A stretch of DNA of 64,000 bases from Candidula unifasciata (GCA_905116865.2 CAJHNH020001139.1:150001-214000); one strand, 5' to 3'; shown: positions 39,336-50,570, counted from the stretch's first letter. Numbers and translations are program-made. Notes: generated from the letters alone by a model not told the origin.

Positions 39336-39545
39336 TACCCCACCAGGACATCACACAAGCGATAAACACCCGATGACACAATGTGCCACCATGTGGGTGA
39401 GGATCACTGTGGAGAGATCCTAGAAACCGCGTTCAGCCTTTAGGCCATATTTATGGCCAGACTATATTGCGGCCCCTGGCAAGAGCCAGAGTAGGGCTTC
39501 AAATAACGAAAAAGTTCATCCTAAAAAGGACGAGAAGTGTATTCT
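39336..39545 (+). mobile_element. Family C unit 1 of pair 1
   Basis: About 200 bp: taccccaccaggacatcaca, gcgataaacacccgatgaca, gtgccaccatgtgg, aaaccgcgttcag, ctatattgcggcccctggca and agagccagagtagggcttc. A tcct-aaaa-agga hairpin follows, then a gaatgaatgaat linker. Six units occur in the window, always plus strand and in three head-to-tail pairs. Probably the 3' end of a LINE or a SINE. Confidence 0.8.
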
Positions 39546-39569
39546 TTAGTTTTTGAATGAATGAATGAA

Positions 39570-39775
39570 TTTCTACCCCACCAGGACATCACACAAGCGA
39601 TAAACACCCGATGACACAAAGTGCCACCATGCGGATGAGGATCGCCGTGGAGAGGTCCCAGAAACCGCGTTCAGACATTTGGCCATATTTATGGCCTGCC
39701 TATATTGCGGCCCCTGGCAAAAGCCAGAGTAGGGCTTCGAATGACAAAAAATTTCGTCCTGAAAAGGACGAAACT
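39570..39775 (+). mobile_element. Family C unit 2 of pair 1
   Basis: Starts 234 bp after unit 1. It ends in a perfect hairpin ttcgtcct-gaaa-aggacgaa (39752-39771). Confidence 0.8.
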
Positions 39776-39789
39776 GGATTAGAGTAACT

Positions 39790-40270
39790 CTTTAGTTTTT
39801 ATTCCCCTCTCTCTAATGCGGTTACAAACATTTCAAGACACAATGTATTTAAAATTTTCGCCTACAGTTTTCCCTTATTACACAAATAAAATCAATATTT
39901 CCCCTTTAATCTGTTTCTCTCTAACTGTACATATTTTGACACCAGTCTTGTAAAATGACATTCCGCGACAAAGTCATTACGATCGTGTTTGTTTTTAAAT
40001 TTCAAAGATACAATTACATGGTTTAAAGTCAAGGAATGATATTCACGAGCGTTTTAAAGTTTGCCAAGACCAGTAACTGATCGTTATAGGTATTTTCTCG
40101 TGTGCGATTTAACTCCCTTATAGCCAGTTAACAAAGTTACTAGTTTGTTACGTTGTCAAGTCTTCTAATTTAGCTTACTAATCTGTTTCTAACGGGGCAA
40201 TATCTAAGATGTATCAATTTCTGTACAACAAGCTTTGTTGTGGGGTCGGGTTAACGTAATAATAACAGTC
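39790..40270. other. Unassigned DNA
   Basis: No gene or recognised repeat. Confidence 0.4.
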
Positions 40271-40271
40271 A

Positions 40272-41085
40272 TCATCATCATCGTGTAGCAAGTCCTTTGC
40301 AGAACGTCGCTCTCATCACGGTCTGCCTGAAAGAAACTCGGTCTCTTGCCAGTTCTCCCGCATCATGCACTTTCACACTCAGGGAGTCACTTATATCATG
40401 TGCCCATCTTCGTGTCGATCGGCCCCTGCCCCTCCTTTCTGGTACCATGCCTTCTGCTATAATTTTTTTTCCAATCCTTCGTGGCGCTTGTTATGACCAA
40501 AATATTGCATTTTCTGAGGAAGGATGCTGTTTATTAGCCAATCTTCCTTGATGTTCAGATCTTTTAAGAGGTCAATATTTCTCATCTTCTTTGTCCAAGA
40601 TATTCTGAGAATCTTTCTATAGCATTTCAGCTAAAAAGCCCCTATTCTCTTTCTTAAGGACTGAGAGATACTTCACGACTCACATCCGTATATAGCCACA
40701 GGGAAGATGCATGCTCTCAAAATTCTAATTTGTATCTCCTTACTTGTGCTTAACCATAGACTTTTAAGGCTGTTCAATCTTTGCATTGCTATGGCCATCC
40801 TCTTTTCAATTTCTGTCAAACAGTCTCCTTTGCTGTTAATTATAGAACTTTGTGACATTTTCAATTTCTTTATCACTTATTGTTACTTTTGGGTGATAGC
40901 CAGTTTTATCTGTAGACATTACTTTCGTGTTCTTTAAATTCAAGAACAGATTTTGATCTTCACTGTGCTTTTAGACAGACAATATTAAATTTTCTATTCC
41001 CTTTACGCTGTTCGAATGGAGGACTGTGTCATCTGCATAGCGGAGTTCCGGATTAGGGTTGCCACCAATTTTAAGCGGATCATAA
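40272..41085 (-). pseudogene. LINE reverse transcriptase, C-terminal half, dead
   Basis: Reading the minus strand from 41085: ELRYADDTVL with an intact YADD catalytic box (about 41030-41050), then NLKNTKVMSTDKTGYHP and KVTISDKEIENVTK. Next come IQIRILRACIFPVAIYGCES (about 40680-40740), QKMQYFGHNKRHEGLEKK (about 40500), then RRGRGRS and GELARDRVSFRQTVMRATFC at the end. These are thumb and C-terminal motifs of a non-LTR reverse transcriptase. Several frameshifts separate them. Two shorter copies lie at 13660 and 31680 in the opposite orientation. Confidence 0.85.
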
Positions 41086-41160
41086 CTGTCACAAGTAATA
41101 ACAGTAATTACCATTTATTGTTTTGTACTGTACTTGGAGATCTATTAGTAGTATTAGCAG

Positions 41161-41582
41161 CTTTTCTACATCCGGTTTGAATTCAACGGCAACACTGTCA
41201 CTGGGAAGTTTTGTTGAATCTGGAAAAGTGGTCCTTGTGTTGGGGAAACGATTTGCAGGACGAACAGCTGTCATTGTGAAGAATGACGATGTTTGGAGCA
41301 CAAGATAAACCCTACAGCCACGCTCTGGTGGCTAGCATTTGCAGATCTCCCAGAAACATGACACGAAGCATCGGCAAGAAGACGCTGAAGCAGAGGTCCA
41401 AGGTCAAGTCCTTTATCAAGGTTTTCAGCTACAACCATATATAGCCCACCAGATACTCTATGGACATTTACTTTGAAAAGAATGTTGTTAATAAGGACAT
41501 CTTCATAGATCCAGCACTCAAGAGCAATGCAAGACGGGAAGTCAAAGCTAAATTGAAAAAAAGGTACAAGACTGGTAGGCAG
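41161..41582 (+). pseudogene. RPL27: Processed pseudogene of ribosomal protein L27
   Basis: L27 is a protein of the large cytosolic ribosomal subunit. The plus strand reads SGKVVLVLGKRFAGRTAVIV (from about 41216), then after one frameshift (about 41290-41303) [51 protein letters not shown] and [20 protein letters not shown], ending YKTGRQ. This colinear match covers residues 1 to about 126 of the usual 136 and contains no introns. The start codon is CTG (41201) and the methionine after YNH is TAG. The 5' end, cttttctacatccgg at 41161, looks like a 5' terminal oligopyrimidine tract of a ribosomal protein mRNA, as expected for a full-length retrocopy. The last ten residues are replaced by gtaagttg and then a family C repeat. 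No intact L27 gene is in the window. Confidence 0.9.
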
Positions 41583-41587
41583 GTAAG

Positions 41588-41790
41588 TTGTACCCCACAA
41601 GGACATCACATAAGTGATAAACATCCGGTGACACAAAGTGCCACCATGTGGATGAGGATCACCCGTTAAGAGCTCCCGGAAACCCCATTCATCCGTTAGG
41701 CCATATTTCAGACCCGGCTATAATTAGGGCCTCCGGCAAAAGCCAGGGTGGAACTTCAAAATAACTAAAAATTGCATCCTACAAGGGGAT
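41588..41790 (+). mobile_element. Family C unit 1 of pair 2
   Basis: Follows the L27 pseudogene directly (taccccacaaggacatcaca). The end hairpin pairs catcc with ggatg (41776-41791). Confidence 0.78.
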
Positions 41791-41835
41791 GACGAGATTA
41801 ACACATTGTTAGTACAAGAGTCGACTGACTGACTT

Positions 41836-42045
41836 TCTACCCCACTAGGACATCACACAAGCGATAAACACCCAATGACACAAAGTGCCACCATGTGGAT
41901 GAGGATCACCGTGGAGAGGTCCCAGAAACCGCGTTTAGACAATTGGCCATATTTATGGCCTGCCTATATTGCGGCCCCTGGCAAAAGCCATGGTGGGGCT
42001 TCAAAAAAAAAATGTCATCCTTTAAAGGACTTAACTGATGTAAAA
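41836..42045 (+). mobile_element. Family C unit 2 of pair 2
   Basis: Begins after a gactgactgac linker, about 250 bp from its partner. End hairpin tcctttaaagga at 42017-42028. Confidence 0.8.
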
Positions 42046-42229
42046 AATAGATACTATTTAGTATAAGAGTGGCAAAAACAAGTGGTTTTTCTGCAAGCGT
42101 CGATACTAAAATTATGCTTACAATATTTGGATAAACGTTTGAAAGTATATCATCAGCAAAAGTATACGACTTGCATTTGATTTGGGCATTTTTTATTCGA
42201 ACATGACAACACTCCCTCATGTGATGTGA

Positions 42230-42840
42230 TTATCTATACAGATGACTTCGTGTTGAGTGGCAGATGAAGTACATGAGGGTTCATAGCAAAAGCGAATGGA
42301 CATCACTTAGTGCAACAAAGCTTGCATATGATAGCTCAAGATCTACGGTAGTTTGAGAATGGATGTAGAGGCAGTCACTTCAACCTTTCCCTAGCGTGAG
42401 AACCAGCTTTACACACATGTCCTGATTGTAACTGAGTCACAGACCATGTTAAGAAAGGCGGAGGCAGGTATATTTCGTGCAGAGTGGCAAGCATTGTTTC
42501 AGAGCTCTGGGCTACTTTGCGTTCTCCAGATTGTTTTCTTCGCATCATGCCGATGTGTTGAGAAACGAAGAGGCAGATAGACTAGATGGTTATGCACCAC
42601 TTGTTAGTGAATAAATGCGTAAGATGTTGTAGGGGTCCTGAGGGAGGTAAGTGAACAGTGCTGAGAGAAACAAAGATTATCAGGGTATACAAACAATGAT
42701 GCAGCTGGGAGTGACCGGGGATCTGGTGGACGTTCAACATTCAAGGGAAAGGCGACACGCATATACAGTCCGACAGTTACCGGCGCCATCGAAATTAGAA
42801 TTCTTCGTTTGCTGCTGAAGATGGGACAGAGTGATTAAGG
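42230..42840 (+). pseudogene. RNase H domain of an I-type LINE, dead
   Basis: The plus strand reads VIIYTDDFVLSGR (catalytic D kept), then RMDVEAVTSTF (catalytic E), then HVLIVTESQTMLRKAEAG where the third catalytic D has become E. After a frameshift comes HHADVLRNEEADRLDGY (fourth D). The C-terminal extension ends at MQLGVTGDLVDV...RERRHAYTVRQL. Same layout as 10600, 48115 and 61010. Confidence 0.75.
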
Positions 42841-42985
42841 AATTTTCCCGAGTGCTGTGATGTAGAGTCTTTGTTCAATATTCAACATTTGATCACCCAC
42901 ATCAAAAGCATTATGGCTTTTTTGGTCACGCCATGAGAAGGGGCAAAACTTATATGGGTAATGACAAAGCGAAAGCTGGAGATAA

Positions 42986-43121
<136 letters not shown>

Positions 43122-43549
43122 AATGGGAGACAGCGAGAGAATAGGAGACAGAGACGCATTGAGAAAAGGAGAAAGACAAAGGGAGGCAGAGATAGAGAGC
43201 GAAAGCGGTAAAGACAGATAGGGAGAAAGAAGAGAGATACAGGGAGAAAGAAAGAGAGAGCCAGGAAGGATAAAGAGATAGAGACAGAGAGGCAGAGAAA
43301 CACTCGAGGTAGAAATAGAGGGAGAAAGACAGACAGGGACACACACACACACACACAGATATAAAGAGGGACAGTGAGTGAGAGCGAAAGAGAGACTGCT
43401 TTTGTTAGGTGAATTGACATTACAACCCTTGGGACATTCCCATAAACGGTCCTTCCCTAACTTCAACAGCCAGCGCTGACTTCCAAATTCGAGGGAACCA
43501 GCAACAGTCTGAATGTATGTCAATCTTGCCTTTGTTCTATCCCTTAAAC

Positions 43550-43805
43550 GTTGGCCAGAAAACAAGAATAGACCCACTGCTTGCCCAAAAGCATGTCGTA
43601 AGAGTCGACTAATTGGGAGCTTCCTTCGAAATCTGAGTACATTTGCCTGAGAGGCAAGGAACTGACAGTCTGCATGCAAATCAGACCTGTGAAACGGATG
43701 TACACGCAACATCCAGTTTCTGGAACAGGACTAGAGTCCAGAAATTGAAGAACAACGAGAACTTTTCCGTCGGGGTTTACAGCCGGCGAACGTGACGAAG
43801 AAGTA
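43550..43805 (+). repeat. Family A copy
   Basis: From ccagaaaacaagaatagacc to gccggcgaacgtgacgaaga. Well preserved. Confidence 0.82.
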
Positions 43806-44062
43806 AAAAAAAATGTTTCTGTGAAGAATAATGCAAAATTTACACTAGCATATCAATGGTTTTATGCGCTGTCACGTCACGATAGAATAATAGTGAGACT
43901 TGATCAAACTCAATAATAGTTTCGGATATCTTTTTATGTGTCCAGTGGGCATCGAAATGCGATGTCCCAGATGAATAAGACGTGGAAGAGCAAAATCAGC
44001 ATCGCAGTTCAGGTCCATATAAATATATGTATATATATATAAATCACTGGTATTGTCTAATT

Positions 44063-44245
44063 TAGCGGCGTCCGTGGCTTAGGCGTTGCGAGCCCGACTC
44101 GTAAGCCAGCTTACCGCGATCGAAACCCACTGCAGGCTGCGTGGATTTGTGTCGTGGTATGGGACGTCGCAGGTCGACCCAGCCTAAAATGGGTACCAGG
44201 ATGGGCTGTCCTGGGAGAGTAAAGACATACGTTTTAAGGATCTCA
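44063..44245 (+). mobile_element. SINE B relative with a different tRNA-like head
   Basis: Head gcggcgtccgtggcttaggc and B-box-like gcgatcgaaaccc. Body gtatgggacgtcgcaggtcg, acccagcctaaaatgggta and ggatgggctgtcctggga. The partial copy at 63790-64000 (minus) shares this head and body, so they form a subfamily. Confidence 0.78.
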
Positions 44246-44257
44246 CATTTTTTTAAA

Positions 44258-44400
44258 TGCCGACAGTTTGGTTCATTGCCTCTGCAGCGGTTGCACTCCG
44301 ACTTTGAAGGAAACAGCCCTAACTAGTCACCTCCTCCAACATGCGTGTTGGGAACGGCAGTAGGTCTTTGCTTTTTTCCCCCAAAAGGGAGCCATGTTGC
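44258..44400 (-). repeat. Family A fragment
   Basis: Reverse match: gacagtttggttc, gcactccgactttgaaggaa, catgcgtgttggg, cagtaggtc. Moderately diverged. Confidence 0.65.
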
Positions 44401-44648
44401 CAACACGGGGAATCTCTTTAGATGGGGTAATCTCTATTGAAGCTATAATCTCTCATGTTGTCGTAATCTCTAATGATACCCTAATGTCCACGAATTATGT
44501 ATTCTCTACGGTTGTCCTAATCTCTAAGAAGGTCCTGACCTCTAGCAATGCCTAAGTCTCTACAGATGCCCTAATCTCATGGCAAGCTGTATTCTCTACG
44601 GATGTCTTGTGTCAGCTTTACAAATACCGACATAATAATTCCTTCAGC

Positions 44649-45629
44649 CTAGTGACGCAGGCTACTGTTAAACTCACATCTCGTGCTATTGAATATGTCC
44701 AAAAAGGCTTGTCTGTATTTCGAGTTGAACTTCAAATAGACGTGAAGGCTCGAGGCAGTGTTTGCCACACTTAAAACACCTTTCACGGCACTACATAGTT
44801 TTAAAAGAGCCTCTTCTTGCCTTTCATAAAAGGCATAAGTAAAAGTAATAAGAACATGAGGGAGAGTGCAAACAACAAAAATGGCCTTCACCATTGTGAC
44901 AGTTTGGATTGCCTGGAGTTCTTTTGTGCTGGTTTTCATTTTACTTGCAGATGTGGATATCCCCTTGTCGTTGGAAATAGAATGATTTTCATTAGAAATC
45001 AAACGATGGCGAGATCGAATTGCCTGTTTGAGTTTCACACTGAGGCAAACTGTACAGGATAGGACAATAACTTGTGACAAAAATTGGAGTAGAATTCTGC
45101 AAAATGTCTGGATAACGAATTCATATAACTGGTTGCCAGATTTATAATAATTTCCTATTCTTGTTCTGTTGTTGATTTGATCGTACATTATCTCTATCCC
45201 TGGGCTGCATAGAGCTGGTAGATATGTAATAAACATTACGATGTATAGAAAGCAAACAATATGTTTGGCTCTAGAATTTGTAAAAATACTTTTAAATATA
45301 AAGGGAATTGCGATACAAGCGCATTTTTGAATAGCGTTGAAAACAATCAAAACCATGGCCGTTTCGGAGAAATAGAAGTGCAGCCATATTGCTTGATAGA
45401 CAGCCACCTTTAGGGGCTCAAACGGAAAGAGCCCAATTGTGGTGTCGAGTATGTCAAAGACATGGTAAGCCAGAATGAAGTAGGCATACAAAAGGTCTGC
45501 AACCGCCACCCCAAATAAGGTAAAAGTAACGCCATCGCTGAAATCAATCTCGAAAAATATAACGATGTTGATGAGGTTGGAAATTAAACTGATGAAACTA
45601 ACAAACATTTGGATGGGAATGTTGAGCAT
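44649..45629 (-). CDS. Chemosensory-type rhodopsin-like GPCR, N-terminus damaged
   Basis: A seven-transmembrane receptor of 326 residues, paralogous to 50571-51686. The frame opens at a methionine equivalent to Met48 of the paralogue, just before transmembrane helix 1. Visible features are SNLINIVIFF (helix 1), AVADLLYAY with the conserved helix 2 aspartate, FNAIQKCACIA replacing the DRY motif after helix 3, CTLPHVLI in helix 6 and SSLHVYLKFNSKYRQAF in place of NPxxY. The upstream DNA still resembles the paralogue's first 47 codons. However, it lacks one T in the gatatccag segment (45667-45675; paralogue gatattccag), shifting the frame. The matching ATG is also changed, so the natural start is lost. 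It may be a pseudogene or may start at the internal methionine without its extracellular N-terminus. Single exon. Ligand unknown. Confidence 0.8.
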   Translation of the reverse strand: MLNIPIQMFVSFISLISNLINIVIFFEIDFSDGVTFTLFGVAVADLLYAYFILAYHVFDILDTTIGLFPFEPLKVAVYQAIWLHFYFSETAMVLIVFNAIQKCACIAIPFIFKSIFTNSRAKHIVCFLYIVMFITYLPALCSPGIEIMYDQINNRTRIGNYYKSGNQLYEFVIQTFCRILLQFLSQVIVLSCTVCLSVKLKQAIRSRHRLISNENHSISNDKGISTSASKMKTSTKELQAIQTVTMVKAIFVVCTLPHVLITFTYAFYERQEEALLKLCSAVKGVLSVANTASSLHVYLKFNSKYRQAFLDIFNSTRCEFNSSLRH

Positions 45630-45779
45630 TCGTCGGGCAGTAACTATAGGAATGCCAGTGATGAGATATCCAGAAATCCTGTTCTCGGTAGAATCGTTGC
45701 TTCCGCTGTGGTTAGGCGGAAATTACCGAGCTGTGCCGAAATATTTGTGTATCTGATGTCGTCACAAATTCACACATCC

Positions 45780-46392
45780 ACATGATTAAAGTCAATGTTT
45801 GAGTTGAAGGACGTTTCCTTGAATAAATAAGGCCATTAATAAACATTGTTGACTTGAAAATTGTTTGTAAAATCACAATAACAATGTGTATATCCTACTG
45901 GCCTCGTCCAGACGGCTGTCTCACAAGGGACAGGGATACAAATTCTGTCTGGTTTTCACTGGCACTGGAACAAAGCAACTATGGCGTGACACGTTTGCGA
46001 TCAAGTCGAAACTTCGAATAACTGACTAAATTGATTGATTGTTTGTCTCTATCTCTAAAACTGGAGATGGAAAGGATGGCTTAGGATCTAATTGAGTGGT
46101 GGCAGTTTGTCTCTGCCTTATATGCCTCCAAATAAATAAATAAATAAATAAGTTAATTTCTTTTAAATGATAGACAATATACACATTTGCTGGACATCAG
46201 GAGCCTCTCTTGGCAGTGGTGAAACGTCTCAAGCTAGCTTGGTTCTGGGCACTTGGTCTGATATGATTAGATTGCATAGACTGTACTTTAAGAAACATTG
46301 AAAAGGGGGTGGGGGGGGGGGGGAATACGAAGAAGAGGAGGGCAAAGAAGAACTGAATGACAACATCAAGAAATGGACAGGACCTCAGTTTT
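45780..46392. other. 5' flank of the receptor copy and unassigned DNA
   Basis: 45700-45970 still aligns with the flank of the second receptor (51690-51900). After that there is an aaat microsatellite at 46128-46150 and a G run at 46305-46323. No gene seen. Confidence 0.5.
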
Positions 46393-46409
46393 NNNNNNNN
46401 NNNNNNNNN
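46393..46409. other. Assembly gap (17 N)
   Basis: Unresolved bases. Any frame read across it is meaningless. Confidence 1.
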
Positions 46410-46490
46410 CTTCAGGGGAGTCTTGAACCAGGACGTCCAGCACTCGAGGCAGGCGTCATGCCTCGAGACCACGAATCCGCCAGTGTGAGT
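46410..46490 (-). mobile_element. tRNA-derived SINE head (SINE D), cut by the gap
   Basis: On the minus strand there is an A-box-like gtggtctcgaggcatgacg and a B-box-like tggttcaagactcc. Same head type as 48955-49195. Confidence 0.55.
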
Positions 46491-46499
46491 TTCATGTGA

Positions 46500-46880
46500 G
46501 TAACTGGCTTCAATGCAAGAGAGATTTTATCCATATGCTTTAATGTCTTTCAACAGAATATTGAGCAAAACTCAACATCTGAAGGAATAACCCCGACAAA
46601 TTTCCTAAAAGTGCACTTATGAATCAAAATGATCCCCGCTCAGCGTAACATTGGTAACAGGAAATAACCTGAAAAGTGGGGACAGTAAGGGGACGTTTAC
46701 CACGTCAAACACTTAGCCAAATAATCTATTCTATTGAATTGGCTGCAGTGTAATTTACGTTATCATCTAAAGAAAAATTTTGTATGAACTACATCACTAA
46801 AATTGGGCTACAACTAGCTGATAGGTTCATGAAACATCTCTGTGATGTGCACAACGGTGCACTCAAACCAGTTTGCACGT
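46500..46880. other. Unassigned DNA
   Basis: No gene or recognised repeat. Confidence 0.4.
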
Positions 46881-46884
46881 CTTC

Positions 46885-47175
46885 TTTGTCTTTTTTGTTC
46901 ACCGGCTGTAAGCACAGGTTGAAAGTCCTGGTTGTTCGCTCATTTGGAATTAGGCTTTGTGCCAGGCCTGAGTTTTGCATGTCTATTCATGTTACTGGCT
47001 CATTTGTGTACCAGTGGTTGTTCCTTGTCTGTTAGGAAGTTGCACTTCGACTTCGAAAGAAGCTTCCAATCAATCGACTCTGACGACGTATTTGGGGGGG
47101 GGGGGAGGGGGTGGGGGGGGGGGGTTCAGTGGGTCTATTCCTGTTGTTCCTCACGTTAGGGCCCCGAAACCCATA
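46885..47175 (-). repeat. Family A copy with a G-run insertion
   Basis: Reverse copy from ttgttcaccggctgtaag to agggccccgaaaccc. A G-rich run (47093-47124) interrupts it. Confidence 0.8.
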
Positions 47176-47276
47176 CTGTGATTTATTATAATTAAAACAA
47201 TTTGTGTTGACACACCTGACAGCTTACTTATGCACTTCTACTTTGCCTGTGCTAGGAATTCCAGAGAAATTTGACA

Positions 47277-47429
47277 AAAAGCTCAACAAAATGGGAAAGC
47301 TGAAAAAAACGTGCACAAAACAACACAACGTAACGTTTCGACCAGGCAGCCTTTTTCAAACATCGGTTGAAAAGTTACATTTTGTTGTTTTGTGTACGTT
47401 TTTCTGCTTCCCCATTTCTTTGAGCTTTT
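47277..47429. repeat. Long inverted repeat (fold-back), arms about 57 bp
   Basis: The left arm 47277-47334 and right arm 47374-47429 are reverse complements with few mismatches (aaaagctcaa, aatggg, aaacgtgcacaaaacaac, acgtaac). The 39-base loop, read on the minus strand, contains aaaaaggctgcctggtcg followed by aaacg, a layout resembling stem II plus GAAA of retroelement hammerheads. Confidence 0.85.
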
Positions 47430-47528
47430 TAGGAAAATTTATCTGGAATTCATTGTATTAGCTTGACTGCAGTCACCCACATATGTTCACCATTTTTGCC
47501 TGTGCTTGCTTCAGGATTTTGAGATGTT

Positions 47529-47678
47529 GGAATCTGGACTAACGATTAATTAGAAATGAGAAATTAAAATCTGGACTAACGACTAATTAGAAATGAGAAA
47601 TTGGAATCTGGACTAACGATTAATTAGAAATGAGAAATTGAAATCTGGACTAATTACCGACTAGAAATGAGCTGTTAG
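47529..47678. repeat. 37-bp minisatellite, four units
   Basis: aatctggact at 47531, 47568 and 47605, exactly 37 bp apart. The last unit is degenerate. Confidence 0.92.
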
Positions 47679-48114
47679 ATAATGCGAGAACTGAGGAGTA
47701 AAACACCCCGCAATTTGTCACACTTAACATGCAGCAAGACAGTATAGTCCTCGAAATTAGATCTATATTGATTTTATCCACACACATTTCACGCTTCATC
47801 GACGTCATGCGAATAATCTCTGCTAACTGAAACGCAGATGCAGTCTTTCATGTCAAATATCCAAACGCCTTGTAGGAAGTAATATATTCAATAGCTAAAA
47901 ATGTTCCAACTTCATAGCAAGCTCTGTTAAATTATATTACTTGTCTTCTCGTGTGTCTGTGTTTCCTCGTATAACTATAATAAACCTGTGTCAGTCATAA
48001 AGTGGAATTTATACAAAATTGTGAATGCAATAAAGCTGTGTATGTAATTAAGTTGTCTGTAATAAATTTGTGTCTGCCACAAAATAGTGTTTGTAATAAA
48101 GTGATGACACCTGG

Positions 48115-49400
48115 TCAGCTATTTTATTATCATTTACTCCTGTGTAGATTCAGATGATAGAGGTTAACTGGGGCTTCCAAATGCTTTTTTACCTATTAAG
48201 AGCTATTTTCTGAAGCATGTTCAATGGGTCTGAAACAATTAATACATGTGTAACCGCTTGTTCTGCTACGCATCAGGCGAGTACCCGGGAAGCATCAGTT
48301 ATCTCTATAGTCACGCTCGATGTAGTTGTCTGGTAAGCACCATTATCCTCTCCGATTGTTGTCCCCATCCTTTGTGCTGGGTACGTCTATGCTCTCGGTG
48401 ACCCGCGTTTCATGAACCCAACTGTGTAAATGACGACGTCTTCTGGGCGTGGAGGCTCATCAATCAGTGCCCTTATCTCTGCGTTGACGGTAGCAGGCAT
48501 CTGACTCCGGCAGTACCTCCACAGTGTTAGGACAATCGTATACAGGTCATGCATGTCTGCTAGTGTATCCGTCCTTTCTTTCCCGTAAATGATCTCGTCT
48601 CGGCCACATACTTGTTGGATTATTGTAACTTAGCCATCCAGGAGGAGCCTCTTTTGAGATGCATTCATTTCATATCACTGATAGAGTTATGCAGCGAGTC
48701 GCTGACCGACAGCTTATATTCTTATGCACCATTTCACCTATGCCACTTTACGTCTGCTGGCCAACGTCGATGAAGTTTGAAGTTTGACGTTTAAACCGCG
48801 GATCAACATCATAGCACACGGGTAGTAACCCATAAGTGTTCCGTTCTTTCTTCTAACTCAAGTCTCTTTCCGAAGAAGCTCAGCACAGTGCACAGGCTCT
48901 GTAGCACTGGCGAGGATCCTGAAATACTTTGGGTAAATTTTTTTTAAACTCTCATATTTTGGCTGGGGCAGCGCCGTTAGGCTACTTTTTTCTATTTTCA
49001 ACGGCCAAGGGATTTTTTACGTGTGCAACAATGCACACGGGCTTCCGATCTTACTACCCAGAGACCAGGGGAAACTACTAGAAGTCCAAGTGCACATAAA
49101 CAAATCTCAGCCCTTACCGGGGATTAAACCTGGAACCTTTAGCACTCGAGGCGGATACCATGCATGGAGACTACGCAGCCCGACCCCCCCTCCCCACCCT
49201 CACCCCAATCGCCAGTGAACCCAGGACATACCGAGGTGTCTTTTGTGCAGCCAAGTATGAGTCTCATGGCCTCATTTTTTTACCCGGTCCAATCTTTCTA
49301 GCTGGGTTCTGATGAGAGTTAGGAGGCCCAGACCGTAGTGTGGAATACTTAGTACAAGTCCCCGATAGAGAAGGCAGCGTAAGCGTTGTTTAGCGTAAAA
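48115..49400 (-). pseudogene. I-type LINE (RT tail plus RNase H), split by a SINE
   Basis: The minus strand from 49395 reads RCLLYRGLVLSIPHYGLGLL, TQLERLDRV and NEAMRLILGCTKDTSV, the C-terminal part of the reverse transcriptase. After the SINE at 48955-49195 it resumes with KYFRILASATEPVHCAELLR. The RNase H domain follows: EDVVIYTVGFMKRGS (first catalytic D changed to V), SSVTIEITDASRVLA (E kept) and HVLIVSDPLNMLQKI (D kept). Stops and frameshifts throughout. The SINE is younger than the LINE. Confidence 0.8.
48955..49195 (-). mobile_element. tRNA-derived SINE (SINE D) inside the LINE
   Basis: On the minus strand the head has gtagtctccatgcatgg (A-box-like) and aggtttaatccccgg (B-box-like). 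The body is rich in the cgtgtgcaacaatgcacacg palindrome (49020-49039). It interrupts the LINE frame between the RT and RNase H parts. Confidence 0.7.
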
Positions 49401-49580
49401 CTAAAACATTACACTAAAACATAAAACTAAAATTGACAATTAAACTGAAAACTAAAACATACAGGTAAAAGATACAACTGAAACATGTAACAGAAATATA
49501 CAAGTAAAACAAACATGTATAACTTACAGCTTCAACATACAGCTATAAAAGACATTTATAGCAAGCGGCTCAAACATACA
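49401..49580. repeat. Degenerate A-rich minisatellite
   Basis: Irregular copies of aactaaaacatacaa-like units of 12-16 bp. Confidence 0.55.
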
Positions 49581-49686
49581 ACTAAACTATACAGTCATCG
49601 ACACGGAATGACAATAGTACTATCCACATATCAATATATCTCAAACTGTTCCCCTCCACGTCGCTCACCAACAAACATAAACTTGA

Positions 49687-49755
49687 TAATAATGATAATA
49701 ATAATGATGATGATGATGATGATGATGATGTTGATGATGATGATGATGATGATGG
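49687..49755. repeat. (GAT)n microsatellite
   Basis: aataat units pass into about 17 GAT units. Confidence 0.95.
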
Positions 49756-49799
49756 TCGTGATAACAAAACATAGTTTTTTTTTTTTTTCTCTTTTATTG

Positions 49800-50570
49800 G
49801 ATGCCAAAGAAGTTTAATTGTACTCCCCCCACCCCTACCACACCCCTACGCCCATTAATGCATTTCTTTCTTTCTCACAACAATTAAATTTAGACTTATA
49901 ATTGCTGGTGGGACTCCACTGTGTTCTTGGTACCAAATTGTTTTTGAACCAGTCCACAACAGATGGCAATTTCTCCCGTCTCCCCTTACAGTCATCGTTC
50001 TAACAAGAACTGAAGAGGCATATATCTTCCTTAGTGGTCCAGTCTACAGGAAAAGATTAAACGGAAATGTCGTCACAACACTTGAACTCTGTAGCTCCAA
50101 CAGGGTCTTCATGTATGTAAAAGGATAAACACTTATGATATAAAGTATATACTGCATTTGTGCATAGATCTTCCAGTTTGGAAAATTTCAACAGCTAGCA
50201 CTTTTTTGATTACTTTTTGTTTCCATGTTTAACTTTAGAGAGCTTTTTAGTTTGCACGTGTGACTTCAAGATTATCGTCCTTGTCAGATACGAGTGGAAG
50301 TCTGATGGACTACCCCAGAGTTAGGGAATAGCTAACATTAATTTTTTCATGCAAACAGAAAGCCTAGGCCTTGAAACGAACCAGAGGTAAATGTCACAAT
50401 CTCTAGTGATTTCATAATGTTTACAACAATAAGATTAACGGCCGAAATACCTAATCCCTAAAACTGTTTAATCACTAACGATGTCAGAATATCTACATAT
50501 GTTTTAATCTCTATTGATATCTTAGTCCTAGTTTTACAAATTCAAACAGGATAATCATCCTAACTTACTA
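49800..50570. other. 3' flank of the intact receptor
   Basis: 50400-50530 holds degenerate aatctctannnat repeats that also follow the paralogous receptor (44410-44620), so the duplication included the 3' flank. The rest is unassigned. Confidence 0.5.

Noticed and set aside
44817..45756. Plus-strand ORFs opposite the receptors
   Set aside because: Antisense shadows of the receptor genes with no protein features. The same shadow appears opposite the second receptor.
46197..46472. ORF spanning the N gap
   Set aside because: The frame is read through 17 unknown bases and has no recognisable content.
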